DNA of 8,182 nt from Litorivivens sp041619575. GTDB taxonomy: Bacteria; Pseudomonadota; Gammaproteobacteria; Pseudomonadales; Spongiibacteraceae. Each line of letters opens with the position of its first letter. Positions within the stretch are counted from its first letter, which is position 1. Under the pieces are notes generated by a model that was given only the letters and a program-made list of their open reading frames with translations, made no database searches and was not told where the DNA came from. This document shows, piece after piece, positions 1-6,016 of this stretch. The stretch is from contig JBFKDP010000181.1 of the NCBI GenBank assembly GCA_041619575.1, positions 1-8,182 on the forward strand. The letters are read 5' to 3'. The position numbers and the translations under genes are program-made.

Positions 1-34
1 GCATATCCCGCAAAGGGGCTTTATAGTCAGGCAC
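1..34 (-). CDS. Acyl-CoA dehydrogenase, FadE/DmdC type, N-terminal fragment
   Basis: Only the first eleven codons are inside the window; the gene runs off the left edge. Read on the minus strand from a GTG at 34-32 they give M-P-D-Y-K-A-P-L-R-D-M, almost identical to the start of the complete dehydrogenase at 55-1842 (M-P-L-Y-K-A-P-L-R-D-M). At DNA level 25 of 34 positions match, counted by eye. This opening is typical of the short N-terminal segment of the roughly 600-residue acyl-CoA dehydrogenases that also carry a C-terminal extra domain. A ribosome binding site lies 6 nt upstream, and the start is only 20 nt after the stop of the upstream paralogue, so the two are probably cotranscribed. 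I infer a second flavoprotein for beta-oxidation, likely with a different acyl-chain preference. The catalytic region cannot be checked here. Confidence 0.85.
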   Translation of the reverse strand, partial: MPDYKAPLRDM

Positions 35-40
35 GGTTAC

Positions 41-45
41 TCTCC
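41..45 (-). promoter_or_regulatory. Ribosome binding site supporting the GTG start of the second dehydrogenase
   Basis: The minus strand reads GGAGA followed by 6 nt and then GTG at 34-32. The good Shine-Dalgarno match and spacing support the GTG as the real start of the left-edge gene. No ATG is available nearby in this frame before codon 11. Confidence 0.75.
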
Positions 46-54
46 GTTAGTTCT

Positions 55-1842
55 TCAGAAAGCGAATTCGTCAACGTCAAGCGACATCAGGTTGTCAGAG
101 CCACTGAGCATGCTCAGTTTGTGGCTCTCGGTTCGCGGCAGGATGCGCTGATAATAGAATTTCGCCGTTTTGAGTTTAGACGCAAGGAAACTGTCGCCCT
201 CGCTGCCCCCCAGCGCGATTTCGGCCATTTGCGCCCACATATAGGCGAGGGCAATGTACCCGCTGTACATAAGATAATCAACCGAGGCAGCGCCAACTTC
301 ATCGGGGTTCTGCATCGCCTTTTCACCAATCTGCATCGTGACCTCACCCCACTCTTTGTTGAGCTGGGCAAGCGGCTCAATGAACTCGGCCATCGCCGCA
401 TTGTCCTTTTGCGAGTCGCAGTACTTGTGAATGATTTTGGTCAGTTGCATCAGTGCCTGACCACCGGTGCCCATAATTTTGCGGCCCAGCAGATCCAGCG
501 CTTGAATGCCGGTTGTACCTTCATAAAGGGTGGAGATGCGCAGGTCGCGAACAATCTGTTCCATGCCCCACTCGCTGATAAAGCCGTGGCCACCGTAAAT
601 CTGTACACCATAGTTGGCGACTTCCAGACCGGTCTCGGTCACGAAAGCCTTGGCGATTGGCGTCAGAAGGTGCAAGAGCTCATCGGCTTCTTTCCGCTCT
701 TCTTCGCTTGCACCACTGGCCGCTTTGTCGACCAGCAACAAGACCCAGTAAAGAAAGGCACGACTACCTTCAGTCATGGCTTTCTGGGTCAGTAGCATGC
801 GACGTACGTCAGGGTGAACAATAATTGGATCGGCAGGGCCGTCCGGGTTTTTCGGACCAGACAGCGAACGCATTTGCAGGCGCTCACGAGCGTATTCGAG
901 GCCACCCTGATAAGACAGCTGACCCAATGACAGGCCTTGCATGGCGGTACCCATGCGCGCTGTGTTCATCATCAGAAACATGTAGGTCAGGCCTTTATTT
1001 TCCTCACCAATCATGTAACCGGTTGCACCATCGAAGTTCAGTACGGCGGTCGCAGAACCCTTGATGCCCATCTTGTGTTCGATGGAGCCGCAGGTCACAC
1101 CATTGCGATCTCCCAGGCTGCTGTCTTCATTGGCAATAAATTTGGGCACCAGGAACAGGGAAATGCCTTTAGTGCCCTCGGGAGCACCTTCTGTACGCGC
1201 CAGCACCAAGTGAACGATATTTTCTGCCATATCGTGCTCACCGGAGGAGATAAAAATTTTGGTACCGGTAATGCTGTAAGTACCATCGCCATTATCTTTG
1301 GCCTTGGTGCGAGACAGACCAACGTCCGAACCCGCATGAGGCTCGGTCAAACACATGGTGCCCGTCCAGCTCCCGTCCACCATTTTCAACAGGTAGCGTT
1401 GCTGCTGCATTTCATTGCCGTAGACTTCCAGTACGCGTGCCGCAGAGCTGGAAAGACCCGGGTACATGCTCCAGGACCAGTTCGCTGCACCGACCATATC
1501 AGTAAGCAGCAAGCTCACAGAGCCAGGCAGGCCCTGACCACCAAATTCGGCATCAGCGCTGACGCCCGTCCAGCCCGCTTCGCAATATTGCTTGTAGGCC
1601 TCTTTAAAGCCGTCTGGTGTTTTGACGCCGTCTTCGCTCCAGGTGCAACCTTGCTGGTCACCCACCTGATTCAGAGGAGCAAGTACCTCTTCAGCAAACT
1701 TGGCACCCTCAGTCAGAATTGCATCAAGCAAGTCTGGCGTAACTTCTTCCCTTCCTTGCAAGCTGGCATAGTGCTCGTCGACCTTGAGCAGGTCATTCAG
1801 TACAAACTGCATATCGCGTAAAGGAGCTTTGTATAAGGGCAT
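55..1842 (-). CDS. Acyl-CoA dehydrogenase with N- and C-terminal extension domains (FadE/DmdC type)
   Basis: This is a 595-residue FAD-dependent enzyme that would introduce the trans-2 double bond into an acyl-CoA, the first step of beta-oxidation, passing electrons to electron transfer flavoprotein. In order: a short N-terminal segment (about 1-35, YKAPLRDM), the alpha-helical N domain (about 40-160), the central beta domain with the flavin signature CLTEPHAGSDV at 164-174, the C-terminal helical domain with QIYGGHGFISE at 414-424, and an added C-terminal domain from about 470 to the end. The likely catalytic base is Glu441 in LYEGTTGIQ. Length and layout fit the roughly 600-residue DmdC/FadE1 group rather than the 380-residue short-chain enzymes. 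The ATG has a good ribosome binding site. Known relatives use medium- or long-chain acyl-CoAs, aryl-alkyl-CoAs or methylmercaptopropionyl-CoA; the substrate here cannot be read from the sequence. A paralogue follows after 20 nt. Confidence 0.96.
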   Translation of the reverse strand: MPLYKAPLRDMQFVLNDLLKVDEHYASLQGREEVTPDLLDAILTEGAKFAEEVLAPLNQVGDQQGCTWSEDGVKTPDGFKEAYKQYCEAGWTGVSADAEFGGQGLPGSVSLLLTDMVGAANWSWSMYPGLSSSAARVLEVYGNEMQQQRYLLKMVDGSWTGTMCLTEPHAGSDVGLSRTKAKDNGDGTYSITGTKIFISSGEHDMAENIVHLVLARTEGAPEGTKGISLFLVPKFIANEDSSLGDRNGVTCGSIEHKMGIKGSATAVLNFDGATGYMIGEENKGLTYMFLMMNTARMGTAMQGLSLGQLSYQGGLEYARERLQMRSLSGPKNPDGPADPIIVHPDVRRMLLTQKAMTEGSRAFLYWVLLLVDKAASGASEEERKEADELLHLLTPIAKAFVTETGLEVANYGVQIYGGHGFISEWGMEQIVRDLRISTLYEGTTGIQALDLLGRKIMGTGGQALMQLTKIIHKYCDSQKDNAAMAEFIEPLAQLNKEWGEVTMQIGEKAMQNPDEVGAASVDYLMYSGYIALAYMWAQMAEIALGGSEGDSFLASKLKTAKFYYQRILPRTESHKLSMLSGSDNLMSLDVDEFAF

Positions 1843-1850
1843 GGGAATTT

Positions 1851-1855
1851 ACCTC
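1851..1855 (-). promoter_or_regulatory. Ribosome binding site of the 595-aa acyl-CoA dehydrogenase
   Basis: The minus strand reads GAGGT, then 8 nt, then ATG at 1842-1840. This is a strong match at normal spacing and fixes the start used here. Confidence 0.75.
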
Positions 1856-1903
1856 GAATAAAATGACAGGCGGGCACAGTCACCGCCAATGTTGACGGCG
1901 AGT

Positions 1904-1933
1904 ATATTAGGCAAATCAGCCCTGAAAATGCAA
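1904..1933 (-). promoter_or_regulatory. Candidate sigma70-type promoter for the tandem dehydrogenases
   Basis: In the 161-nt gap upstream of the dehydrogenase the minus strand shows TTGCAT (1933-1928) as a -35, an 18-nt spacer, and TAATAT (1909-1904) as a -10. The matches to consensus are 4/6 and 4/6. An overlapping TATACT fits the -10 consensus better but lacks a well-placed -35. Transcription would start near 1897, giving a leader of about 55 nt. This is weak evidence by eye; read-through from the upstream AidB-like gene is an alternative. I recognise no FadR-type or PsrA-type operator in the gap. Confidence 0.35.
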
Positions 1934-1971
1934 GGATTTTGCCCCGAATTTAGCAAAAAGCAAAATTATCC
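1934..1971. repeat. AT-rich interrupted dyad upstream of the dehydrogenase promoter
   Basis: On the plus strand ATTTTGC (1936-1942) is mirrored by GCAAAAT (1960-1966), a perfect 7-bp inverted repeat with a 17-nt spacer. The flanks extend it as GGA (1934-1936) against TCC (1969-1971) if three bases bulge. A second GCAAAA at 1953-1958 gives an alternative partner. It abuts the candidate -35, where an activator or repressor could bind. No T-run follows on either side, so it does not look like an intrinsic terminator. It could be chance in AT-rich DNA. Confidence 0.3.
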
Positions 1972-2003
1972 CTTACAAATCAACAGATTAACAAAGTCAG
2001 TAC

Positions 2004-3647
2004 TTACTCGTATACGTGCGGATTGGCGCGTTCGATCAATAAATCCAGGTCTAACCCCGCCGGTAAAGCCCCAAAATGATGGCTGGGCGACTGGCAGCGA
2101 CCCGTCAAAAAGGCCTCGGCAACGGCCGCATTCGGCCCTCGCAGCAGCAGAGAGCCTTGCAGACTCAGTCCCAACAGTTCGGCCAGACGGCGCGCGGATA
2201 CTTCCTCGGCGGCGACCAGCTCGCGCTTCAGCTCTTCAACAATTGCATCCTGCCTTGGATCCATGCGGGCCGTGGTCAACAATTCTGCCATCCATGCATC
2301 CACAACTTCCGGGCTGCGCGACATGGCGCGTCGTACATCCAGTGCCTGAATGTTACCGGAACCCTCCCAGATCGCGTTGATGGGTGCCTCCCTGTAAAGG
2401 CGCGGCATAATGCAATTTTCCATAACGCCGTTGCCACCAATACATTCCATGGCCTCATAGGCATGCTGGGGTGTGCGTTTACAGATCCAATATTTTCCAA
2501 CGGCGGTACCAAGGCGAAGCAAGAGCTGATCCTGTTCGCTGCCACCGTCAAGCGCCTTGGCCATGCGCATGGTCATCGCCAACGAGCCTTCCACCTCTAA
2601 CTGCAAGTCAGCCAGGACATTGCGCATAACAGGCTGGTCGATCAAGCGCTTGCCAAAGGCTTCACGCTGGCTTGCATGGTGCGCGGCCTGAACTACGGCC
2701 TGCCGTTGACCTCCACTGGAGCCGATCATGCAGTCAAAGCGGGTCATAGCCACCATCTGGATAATGGCTTGAACCCCACGCCCCACATCGCCCACCAGCC
2801 AGCCCAGCGCACCGCGAAACTCGACCTCTGAAGAGGCGTTGGCCACGTTGCCCATCTTGTCCTTCAAGCGCTGAATTTCCAGTGGGTTCTTATGACCTTC
2901 TGGGTGCCAACGGGGAACAAGAAAGCAGCTGATGCCCTTCTCTGCCTGAGCCAGCACCAGAAAAGCATCGCACATTGGGGCCGACAGAAACCATTTATGC
3001 CCGGTCAGCACATAGGCTTCCGCGCCCTCGATCATGCCAATGGGGGTGGCCTTTGTAGTATTGGCGCGCACATCTGAACCACCCTGTTTTTCCGTCATGC
3101 CCATGCCAATAGTCAGCGCCGACTTTTCGCTGTAATGCACATTGCGCGGATCGTATTCATTCGCCAACACTTTGGGCAGCCACTGCTCGGCAATTGCTTT
3201 ATTGAGCTGGAGCGTTGGCACCGAGGCAAAGGTCATCGTCACCGGGCAGCCATGCGCAGCTTCAACCTGAGCATGCAGGTAGTACTTTGCGGCGCGGGCA
3301 ATATGGCTGCCACTGGTCCAGGGCTCGCTGTGCAAGCCTGCCTGAAAGGCTTGCTCCATCAGAGCGTGGTAGCTGGGATGAAACTCAATTTCATCGAGCC
3401 GGTGGCCAAATCGATCGTGGCTGTGCAACACCGGCTTGTGGGCATTGGCCTGAAAGCCCATTTCAATAAACTCGGGCAGGCCACAAAGCGCTCCGTAGTC
3501 AATCAATGAGGCATCGGCATCGGGCGCCGCCGCCAGAACCGCCTCGCGCAGCGACTGGTCACCGAGATAAAGGTTATGGTTTTCCAGTGCCGACGCCTGA
3601 TTAAACACATCGTGGGTGGAAAATGCAGGCTCTGAATTGGCGTTCAT
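2004..3647 (-). CDS. aidB: AidB-family acyl-CoA dehydrogenase
   Basis: This 547-residue flavoprotein matches E. coli AidB (about 541 residues) along its length. Landmarks are VFNQ...LENHNLYLGD near 14-30, LHAQVEA at 124-130, GMGMTEKQGGSDV at 181-193, GHKWF at 216-220, LKDKMGNVANASSEVEF at 261-277, MTRFDC at 301-306, ICKR at 388-391, and LYREAPINAIWEGSGNI at 417-433. Glu428 is at the position of the acyl-CoA dehydrogenase base. AidB proteins are tetrameric FAD proteins with weak isovaleryl-CoA dehydrogenase activity; in E. coli AidB belongs to the adaptive response to alkylation and binds DNA through a basic C-terminal domain. Here the C-terminal part (440-547) is net acidic (about 11 basic against 16 acidic residues by my count), so a metabolic role is at least as likely as DNA protection. 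The start carries GGGAG 5 nt upstream. The gene sits between bioD and the FadE-type genes, with its own candidate promoter. Confidence 0.93.
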   Translation of the reverse strand: MNANSEPAFSTHDVFNQASALENHNLYLGDQSLREAVLAAAPDADASLIDYGALCGLPEFIEMGFQANAHKPVLHSHDRFGHRLDEIEFHPSYHALMEQAFQAGLHSEPWTSGSHIARAAKYYLHAQVEAAHGCPVTMTFASVPTLQLNKAIAEQWLPKVLANEYDPRNVHYSEKSALTIGMGMTEKQGGSDVRANTTKATPIGMIEGAEAYVLTGHKWFLSAPMCDAFLVLAQAEKGISCFLVPRWHPEGHKNPLEIQRLKDKMGNVANASSEVEFRGALGWLVGDVGRGVQAIIQMVAMTRFDCMIGSSGGQRQAVVQAAHHASQREAFGKRLIDQPVMRNVLADLQLEVEGSLAMTMRMAKALDGGSEQDQLLLRLGTAVGKYWICKRTPQHAYEAMECIGGNGVMENCIMPRLYREAPINAIWEGSGNIQALDVRRAMSRSPEVVDAWMAELLTTARMDPRQDAIVEELKRELVAAEEVSARRLAELLGLSLQGSLLLRGPNAAVAEAFLTGRCQSPSHHFGALPAGLDLDLLIERANPHVYE

Positions 3648-3652
3648 AGTGA

Positions 3653-3657
3653 CTCCC
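3653..3657 (-). promoter_or_regulatory. Ribosome binding site of the AidB-family gene
   Basis: The minus strand reads GGGAG, 5 nt, then ATG at 3647-3645. Spacing is slightly short but acceptable. It supports a start about six residues upstream of the E. coli AidB start when the two proteins are aligned. Confidence 0.6.
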
Positions 3658-3700
3658 GAGCAGCGAACATGATTATGGTGTTACAAAGGAATCTGGGAAG

Positions 3701-3728
3701 CTTATATTTACACAGTAAACATTGCCAG
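3701..3728 (-). promoter_or_regulatory. Candidate sigma70-type promoter of the AidB-family gene
   Basis: In the 129-nt gap after bioD the minus strand reads CTGGCA (3728-3723, 4/6 to TTGACA), a 16-nt spacer, and TATAAG (3706-3701, 5/6 to TATAAT). The start would be near 3694, with a leader of about 47 nt. The spacer holds a perfect inverted repeat, annotated separately. This suggests that the AidB-family gene is controlled independently of the biotin operon, although read-through cannot be excluded. Confidence 0.5.
3707..3719. promoter_or_regulatory. Inverted repeat TTTAC-N3-GTAAA, possible operator
   Basis: The 13-bp sequence has two perfect 5-bp arms around a 3-nt centre and fills most of the gap between the candidate -35 and -10. 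A dimeric repressor bound here would block RNA polymerase. The arms recall TTTAC/GTAAA half-sites that I associate with regulators of branched-chain amino acid and fatty acid catabolism in gammaproteobacteria, such as LiuR, but the spacing does not let me assign a family. A chance palindrome in AT-rich promoter DNA remains possible. Confidence 0.4.
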
Positions 3729-3732
3729 AAGA

Positions 3733-3760
3733 CCTGTACACTTTCGATCATGTGCTCAGG
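3733..3760 (-). repeat. Imperfect hairpin 16 nt after the bioD stop
   Basis: The minus strand can fold as CCTG, a mismatch, GCAC, a 10-nt loop, then GTGT, a mismatch, CAGG. That is eight pairs, one of them G-U. No clear T-run follows (TCTTCTGG), so it is at best a weak terminator or an RNA-processing structure at the end of the biotin operon. I see no better intrinsic terminator before the AidB-family gene. Confidence 0.25.
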
Positions 3761-3776
3761 CTGCGAAGAGTGAGTG

Positions 3777-4460
3777 TTAACCAATCAACGCATCGATACA
3801 GAGGTGGCTGGCAACCTTGATGGGTGAGACCTCAGCAAGAAAGGGAATCACACCCAGGCAGGGGCCGGGCAGGAGGCCGTGAAGAGTTTCGAGGTTTTCT
3901 TCAAAAGCACTCATTGAAGGATCAAGCCGGTTGGCGACCCAACCAGCTATGGAGAGCCCGTCGTGGCGGATCGCTTCCGCGCTCAGCAAGGCATGATTGA
4001 GGCATCCCAGCTTCATGCCCACTACCAGTATAACCGGCAGCTGCAGCTCAACGGCCAAGCCCGCCAGAGTTTCCCGCCCACTCAAGGGTACCCGCCAACC
4101 ACCGGCCCCCTCGACAATCGCAAAATCGTGGGCGGTCATCAGGCTACCACGACAGTAGCCTGCCAGCTGCGACACCGTCAGACGCCTCCCTGCATGACGC
4201 GCTGCAATATGGGGTGCAATTGGCGGTTCAAACACGACCGGGTTTATCTGCTCGTAGGACAGTTTGACCGAGGCTTCTGCCTGCAACGCCAGTGCGTCTT
4301 CATTTCGCAGGCCACCATCACTTTGCTCCGCACCGGCGGCTACCGGTTTCAGAGCCAGAGTACGCAAACCCTTCTGGTTTGCCGCAGCAAGCAAGCCTGT
4401 GGCGACAGCGGTTTTTCCAACTTCAGTATCTGTGCCGGCAATAAAAAAGCGTTTGGACAT
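3777..4460 (-). CDS. bioD: Dethiobiotin synthetase BioD
   Basis: This 227-residue cytoplasmic enzyme closes the ureido ring of 7,8-diaminopelargonate with CO2 and ATP to make dethiobiotin, the penultimate step of biotin synthesis. It closely follows E. coli BioD (about 225 residues). The P-loop GTDTEVGKT lies at 9-17 with Lys16 and Thr17. Lys38 in LKPVAAG corresponds to the substrate-site lysine (Lys37 in the E. coli enzyme). LRNEDALALQ is at 51-60, EGAGGW at 117-122 binds the diamine, and VVGMKLGCLNHA at 146-157 and AGWVAN at 172-177 complete the nucleotide and substrate pockets. No residue I would expect is missing. The start is 6 nt after the stop of bioHC, so the gene is a late member of the same operon. 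A paralogous broader-substrate DTBS is unlikely given the context. Confidence 0.97.
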   Translation of the reverse strand: MSKRFFIAGTDTEVGKTAVATGLLAAANQKGLRTLALKPVAAGAEQSDGGLRNEDALALQAEASVKLSYEQINPVVFEPPIAPHIAARHAGRRLTVSQLAGYCRGSLMTAHDFAIVEGAGGWRVPLSGRETLAGLAVELQLPVILVVGMKLGCLNHALLSAEAIRHDGLSIAGWVANRLDPSMSAFEENLETLHGLLPGPCLGVIPFLAEVSPIKVASHLCIDALIG

Positions 4461-4463
4461 GGG

Positions 4464-4468
4464 ACCTC
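4464..4468 (-). promoter_or_regulatory. Ribosome binding site of bioD overlapping the bioHC stop codon
   Basis: The minus strand reads TGAGGTCCCATG: the TGA stop of bioHC (4469-4467) runs into the Shine-Dalgarno GAGGT, and only 3 nt separate this from the bioD ATG. The spacing is tighter than usual. Ribosomes finishing bioHC would cover the bioD start, which implies translational coupling. Confidence 0.55.
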
Positions 4469-6014
4469 AAACAGAGTGACTAGGCTTGGATAGTTGCAGG
4501 TACCAGACTTGATAAGTGGCTGGCAAGAGGCCGCTGGCATTGCGAAAGGCTTCGTAGGCCTGCATAAAACGCCGCAGACTATTTTTGCCCATCAGACCAG
4601 CCGAACGGTTACTATTAACATTGTGAGCACCGAGACCTTTAAGCTCGGCCATCAATTCGCGCAACTGCTGATACTCCAGCACAATAGACGATTCCGACCA
4701 ATCTTCCAGCTGCAAACCGCTGTCCGCAATACCCTGCCCAACTTCTTCACGTCCGAGAAAACGATTGACGTGGGTGTGTTTGTCCGCAGCCTGCCCGGCC
4801 TCGCGCAATTCATATAAGGTTGATGGACCGAGGGTACTGACCAGCATCTGTCCGCCAGGTTCAAGTACGCGATAGGCTTCAGCAAAAACGGCCGCAATAT
4901 TCTCGCACCACTGGACGGACAGGGACGAAAAGATCAGCCCGACACTTTCGTCCGCCAAGGGCAGATCCTCAGCATCACCACAAATCCATGTATCGGCATC
5001 GCGCCCCTGAAGATTGCGGGCGAAGTCCAACATACCAAGAGCGAGATCCAGTGCCAGCAATTGGGGTGTTTTGCTTTTTAGCGGCGGCAAGCTGTAACCA
5101 GTGCCGCAACCCAGATCCAGAATTCTCGTCTGCTCACTTGCAGGCAGTTGCATCAACAACGTGTCGGCAACGCGTCTTTGCAAGTCTGCAACAGTATCGT
5201 AGCTGTGCGCTGCCTTGCTGAAAGAACGCGCAATCCACCCCTTGTCCAGCGTCCCTACCTGTTCTGACTCTGCATGCAGGCCCCGCTGCCCGAGAAATTC
5301 CAAAATCACCTGCCAGCTTTGCTCCAGCCGGTAGAAACTGTGACCAGCGCATGCAATCACGCGCGTGACAAAGTCGGGATTCAACGCCTTCACATTTTCG
5401 CAAACACGTGCAGGCACCAGCGCATCATGCTCTGCAAACAGACACAAGGTTGGACAAGTTACCTGACACACAGCACTGCGATTATCCAGCAGGTCCAGCC
5501 AGTTCAACACTGCGACCTGTGGCTCAGCAGCGTAAAGAACACTGTCCGGTGAACTGGGCTCGCCCTGCCCCTGAAGCAGATCAAATCGCTTTAATCCCCG
5601 CAAGGGGTTGCGCATGAAACGCCCGACAAAGCCCTCGAAATCGCTGCGCGGCATCGCTGCGGGCCAGTCACTGCGCTGAACGAAACTAGGGTTACTTGCC
5701 AGCGTAATCAAAGCCTGCACGCGCTCGGGATGGTCGGCAGCGATACGGCTTGCAATCATGCCGCCCAGAGACCAGCCCAGATACACCGCACGATCAGGCA
5801 AAAGACGCAACAACTCAAGAATAAACTGCTCGGGGTCAGTGGCAGCGCCAAGACTTTTGCCGTGACCCGGCAGGTCCACCAGCGTCACATTGTAGTGATG
5901 CCGCAGCAGAGGCAGGAATGGACGCCAGCAATCGCTGCTTGCACCCCAGCCGTGAAAAAGCACCAGTTCCCCGGCGGGCTTGTGGGCTGCAATCCGCTCA
6001 CGAAACAGGCTCAT
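4467..6014 (-). CDS. bioHC: Bifunctional biotin synthesis protein BioHC (BioH esterase fused to BioC methyltransferase)
   Basis: One unbroken 515-residue frame joins two enzymes that are separate in E. coli. Residues 1 to about 243 are BioH, the pimeloyl-ACP methyl ester esterase: HGWG at 21-24 (oxyanion region), DLPGHGKS at 47-54, and the nucleophile elbow GWSLGG with Ser82. Asp197 (HDALVP) and His225 (AGHSF) complete the triad, with the same 28-residue separation as E. coli Asp207 and His235. After a short linker (about 245-258), residues 259 to about 510 are BioC, the SAM-dependent malonyl-ACP O-methyltransferase: FSKAAHSYDTVADLQRRVA near 265-283, the SAM-binding motif LDLGCGTGY at 299-307, GDAEDLPLAD at 346-355, SLSVQWC at 364-370, NRFL at 417-420 and LKGLGAHNVN at 458-467. 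BioC applies the methyl ester that starts pimelate synthesis; BioH removes it to end chain growth. Both halves look intact. The start overlaps the bioF stop and carries a weak AGGT 8 nt upstream. BioHC fusions are a described family. Confidence 0.96.
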   Translation of the reverse strand: MSLFRERIAAHKPAGELVLFHGWGASSDCWRPFLPLLRHHYNVTLVDLPGHGKSLGAATDPEQFILELLRLLPDRAVYLGWSLGGMIASRIAADHPERVQALITLASNPSFVQRSDWPAAMPRSDFEGFVGRFMRNPLRGLKRFDLLQGQGEPSSPDSVLYAAEPQVAVLNWLDLLDNRSAVCQVTCPTLCLFAEHDALVPARVCENVKALNPDFVTRVIACAGHSFYRLEQSWQVILEFLGQRGLHAESEQVGTLDKGWIARSFSKAAHSYDTVADLQRRVADTLLMQLPASEQTRILDLGCGTGYSLPPLKSKTPQLLALDLALGMLDFARNLQGRDADTWICGDAEDLPLADESVGLIFSSLSVQWCENIAAVFAEAYRVLEPGGQMLVSTLGPSTLYELREAGQAADKHTHVNRFLGREEVGQGIADSGLQLEDWSESSIVLEYQQLRELMAELKGLGAHNVNSNRSAGLMGKNSLRRFMQAYEAFRNASGLLPATYQVWYLQLSKPSHSV

Positions 6015-6016
6015 CA
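6012..6016 (-). other. TGATG stop-start overlap of bioF and bioHC
   Basis: On the minus strand the TGA of bioF (6016-6014) and the ATG of bioHC (6014-6012) share one base. The upstream Shine-Dalgarno is only AGGT, so initiation of bioHC probably relies on ribosomes terminating on bioF, that is, translational coupling. Confidence 0.8.

Noticed and set aside
121..795. Plus-strand open frame of 224 codons near the left end
   Set aside because: It is antisense to the C-terminal half of the same dehydrogenase and shows no recognisable motif.
937..1821. Plus-strand open frame of 294 codons opposite the 595-aa dehydrogenase
   Set aside because: It lies wholly antisense to a well-supported gene, resembles no family I know, and has the composition expected of a reverse-strand shadow.
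1869..1900. Two mutually exclusive GC-rich hairpins (GGCGG pairing with CCGCC downstream or CGCC upstream), as in an attenuator
   Set aside because: The stems are only 4-5 bp, the predicted transcript start falls at the upstream arm, and no leader peptide or U-run accompanies them.
1889..2380. Plus-strand open frame spanning the gap at 1843-2003 and entering the AidB-family gene
   Set aside because: Most of it overlaps the conserved AidB-family coding region in antisense; the product is arginine- and proline-rich low-quality sequence with no family match.
3963..4493. Plus-strand open frame opposite bioD and the end of bioHC
   Set aside because: It is a shadow of bioD; no motif, and no independent ribosome binding site stands out.
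5240..5284. Possible frameshift or stop between separate bioH and bioC
   Set aside because: The frame is continuous through the linker and both domains keep their motifs, so it is a real fusion rather than a broken pair.
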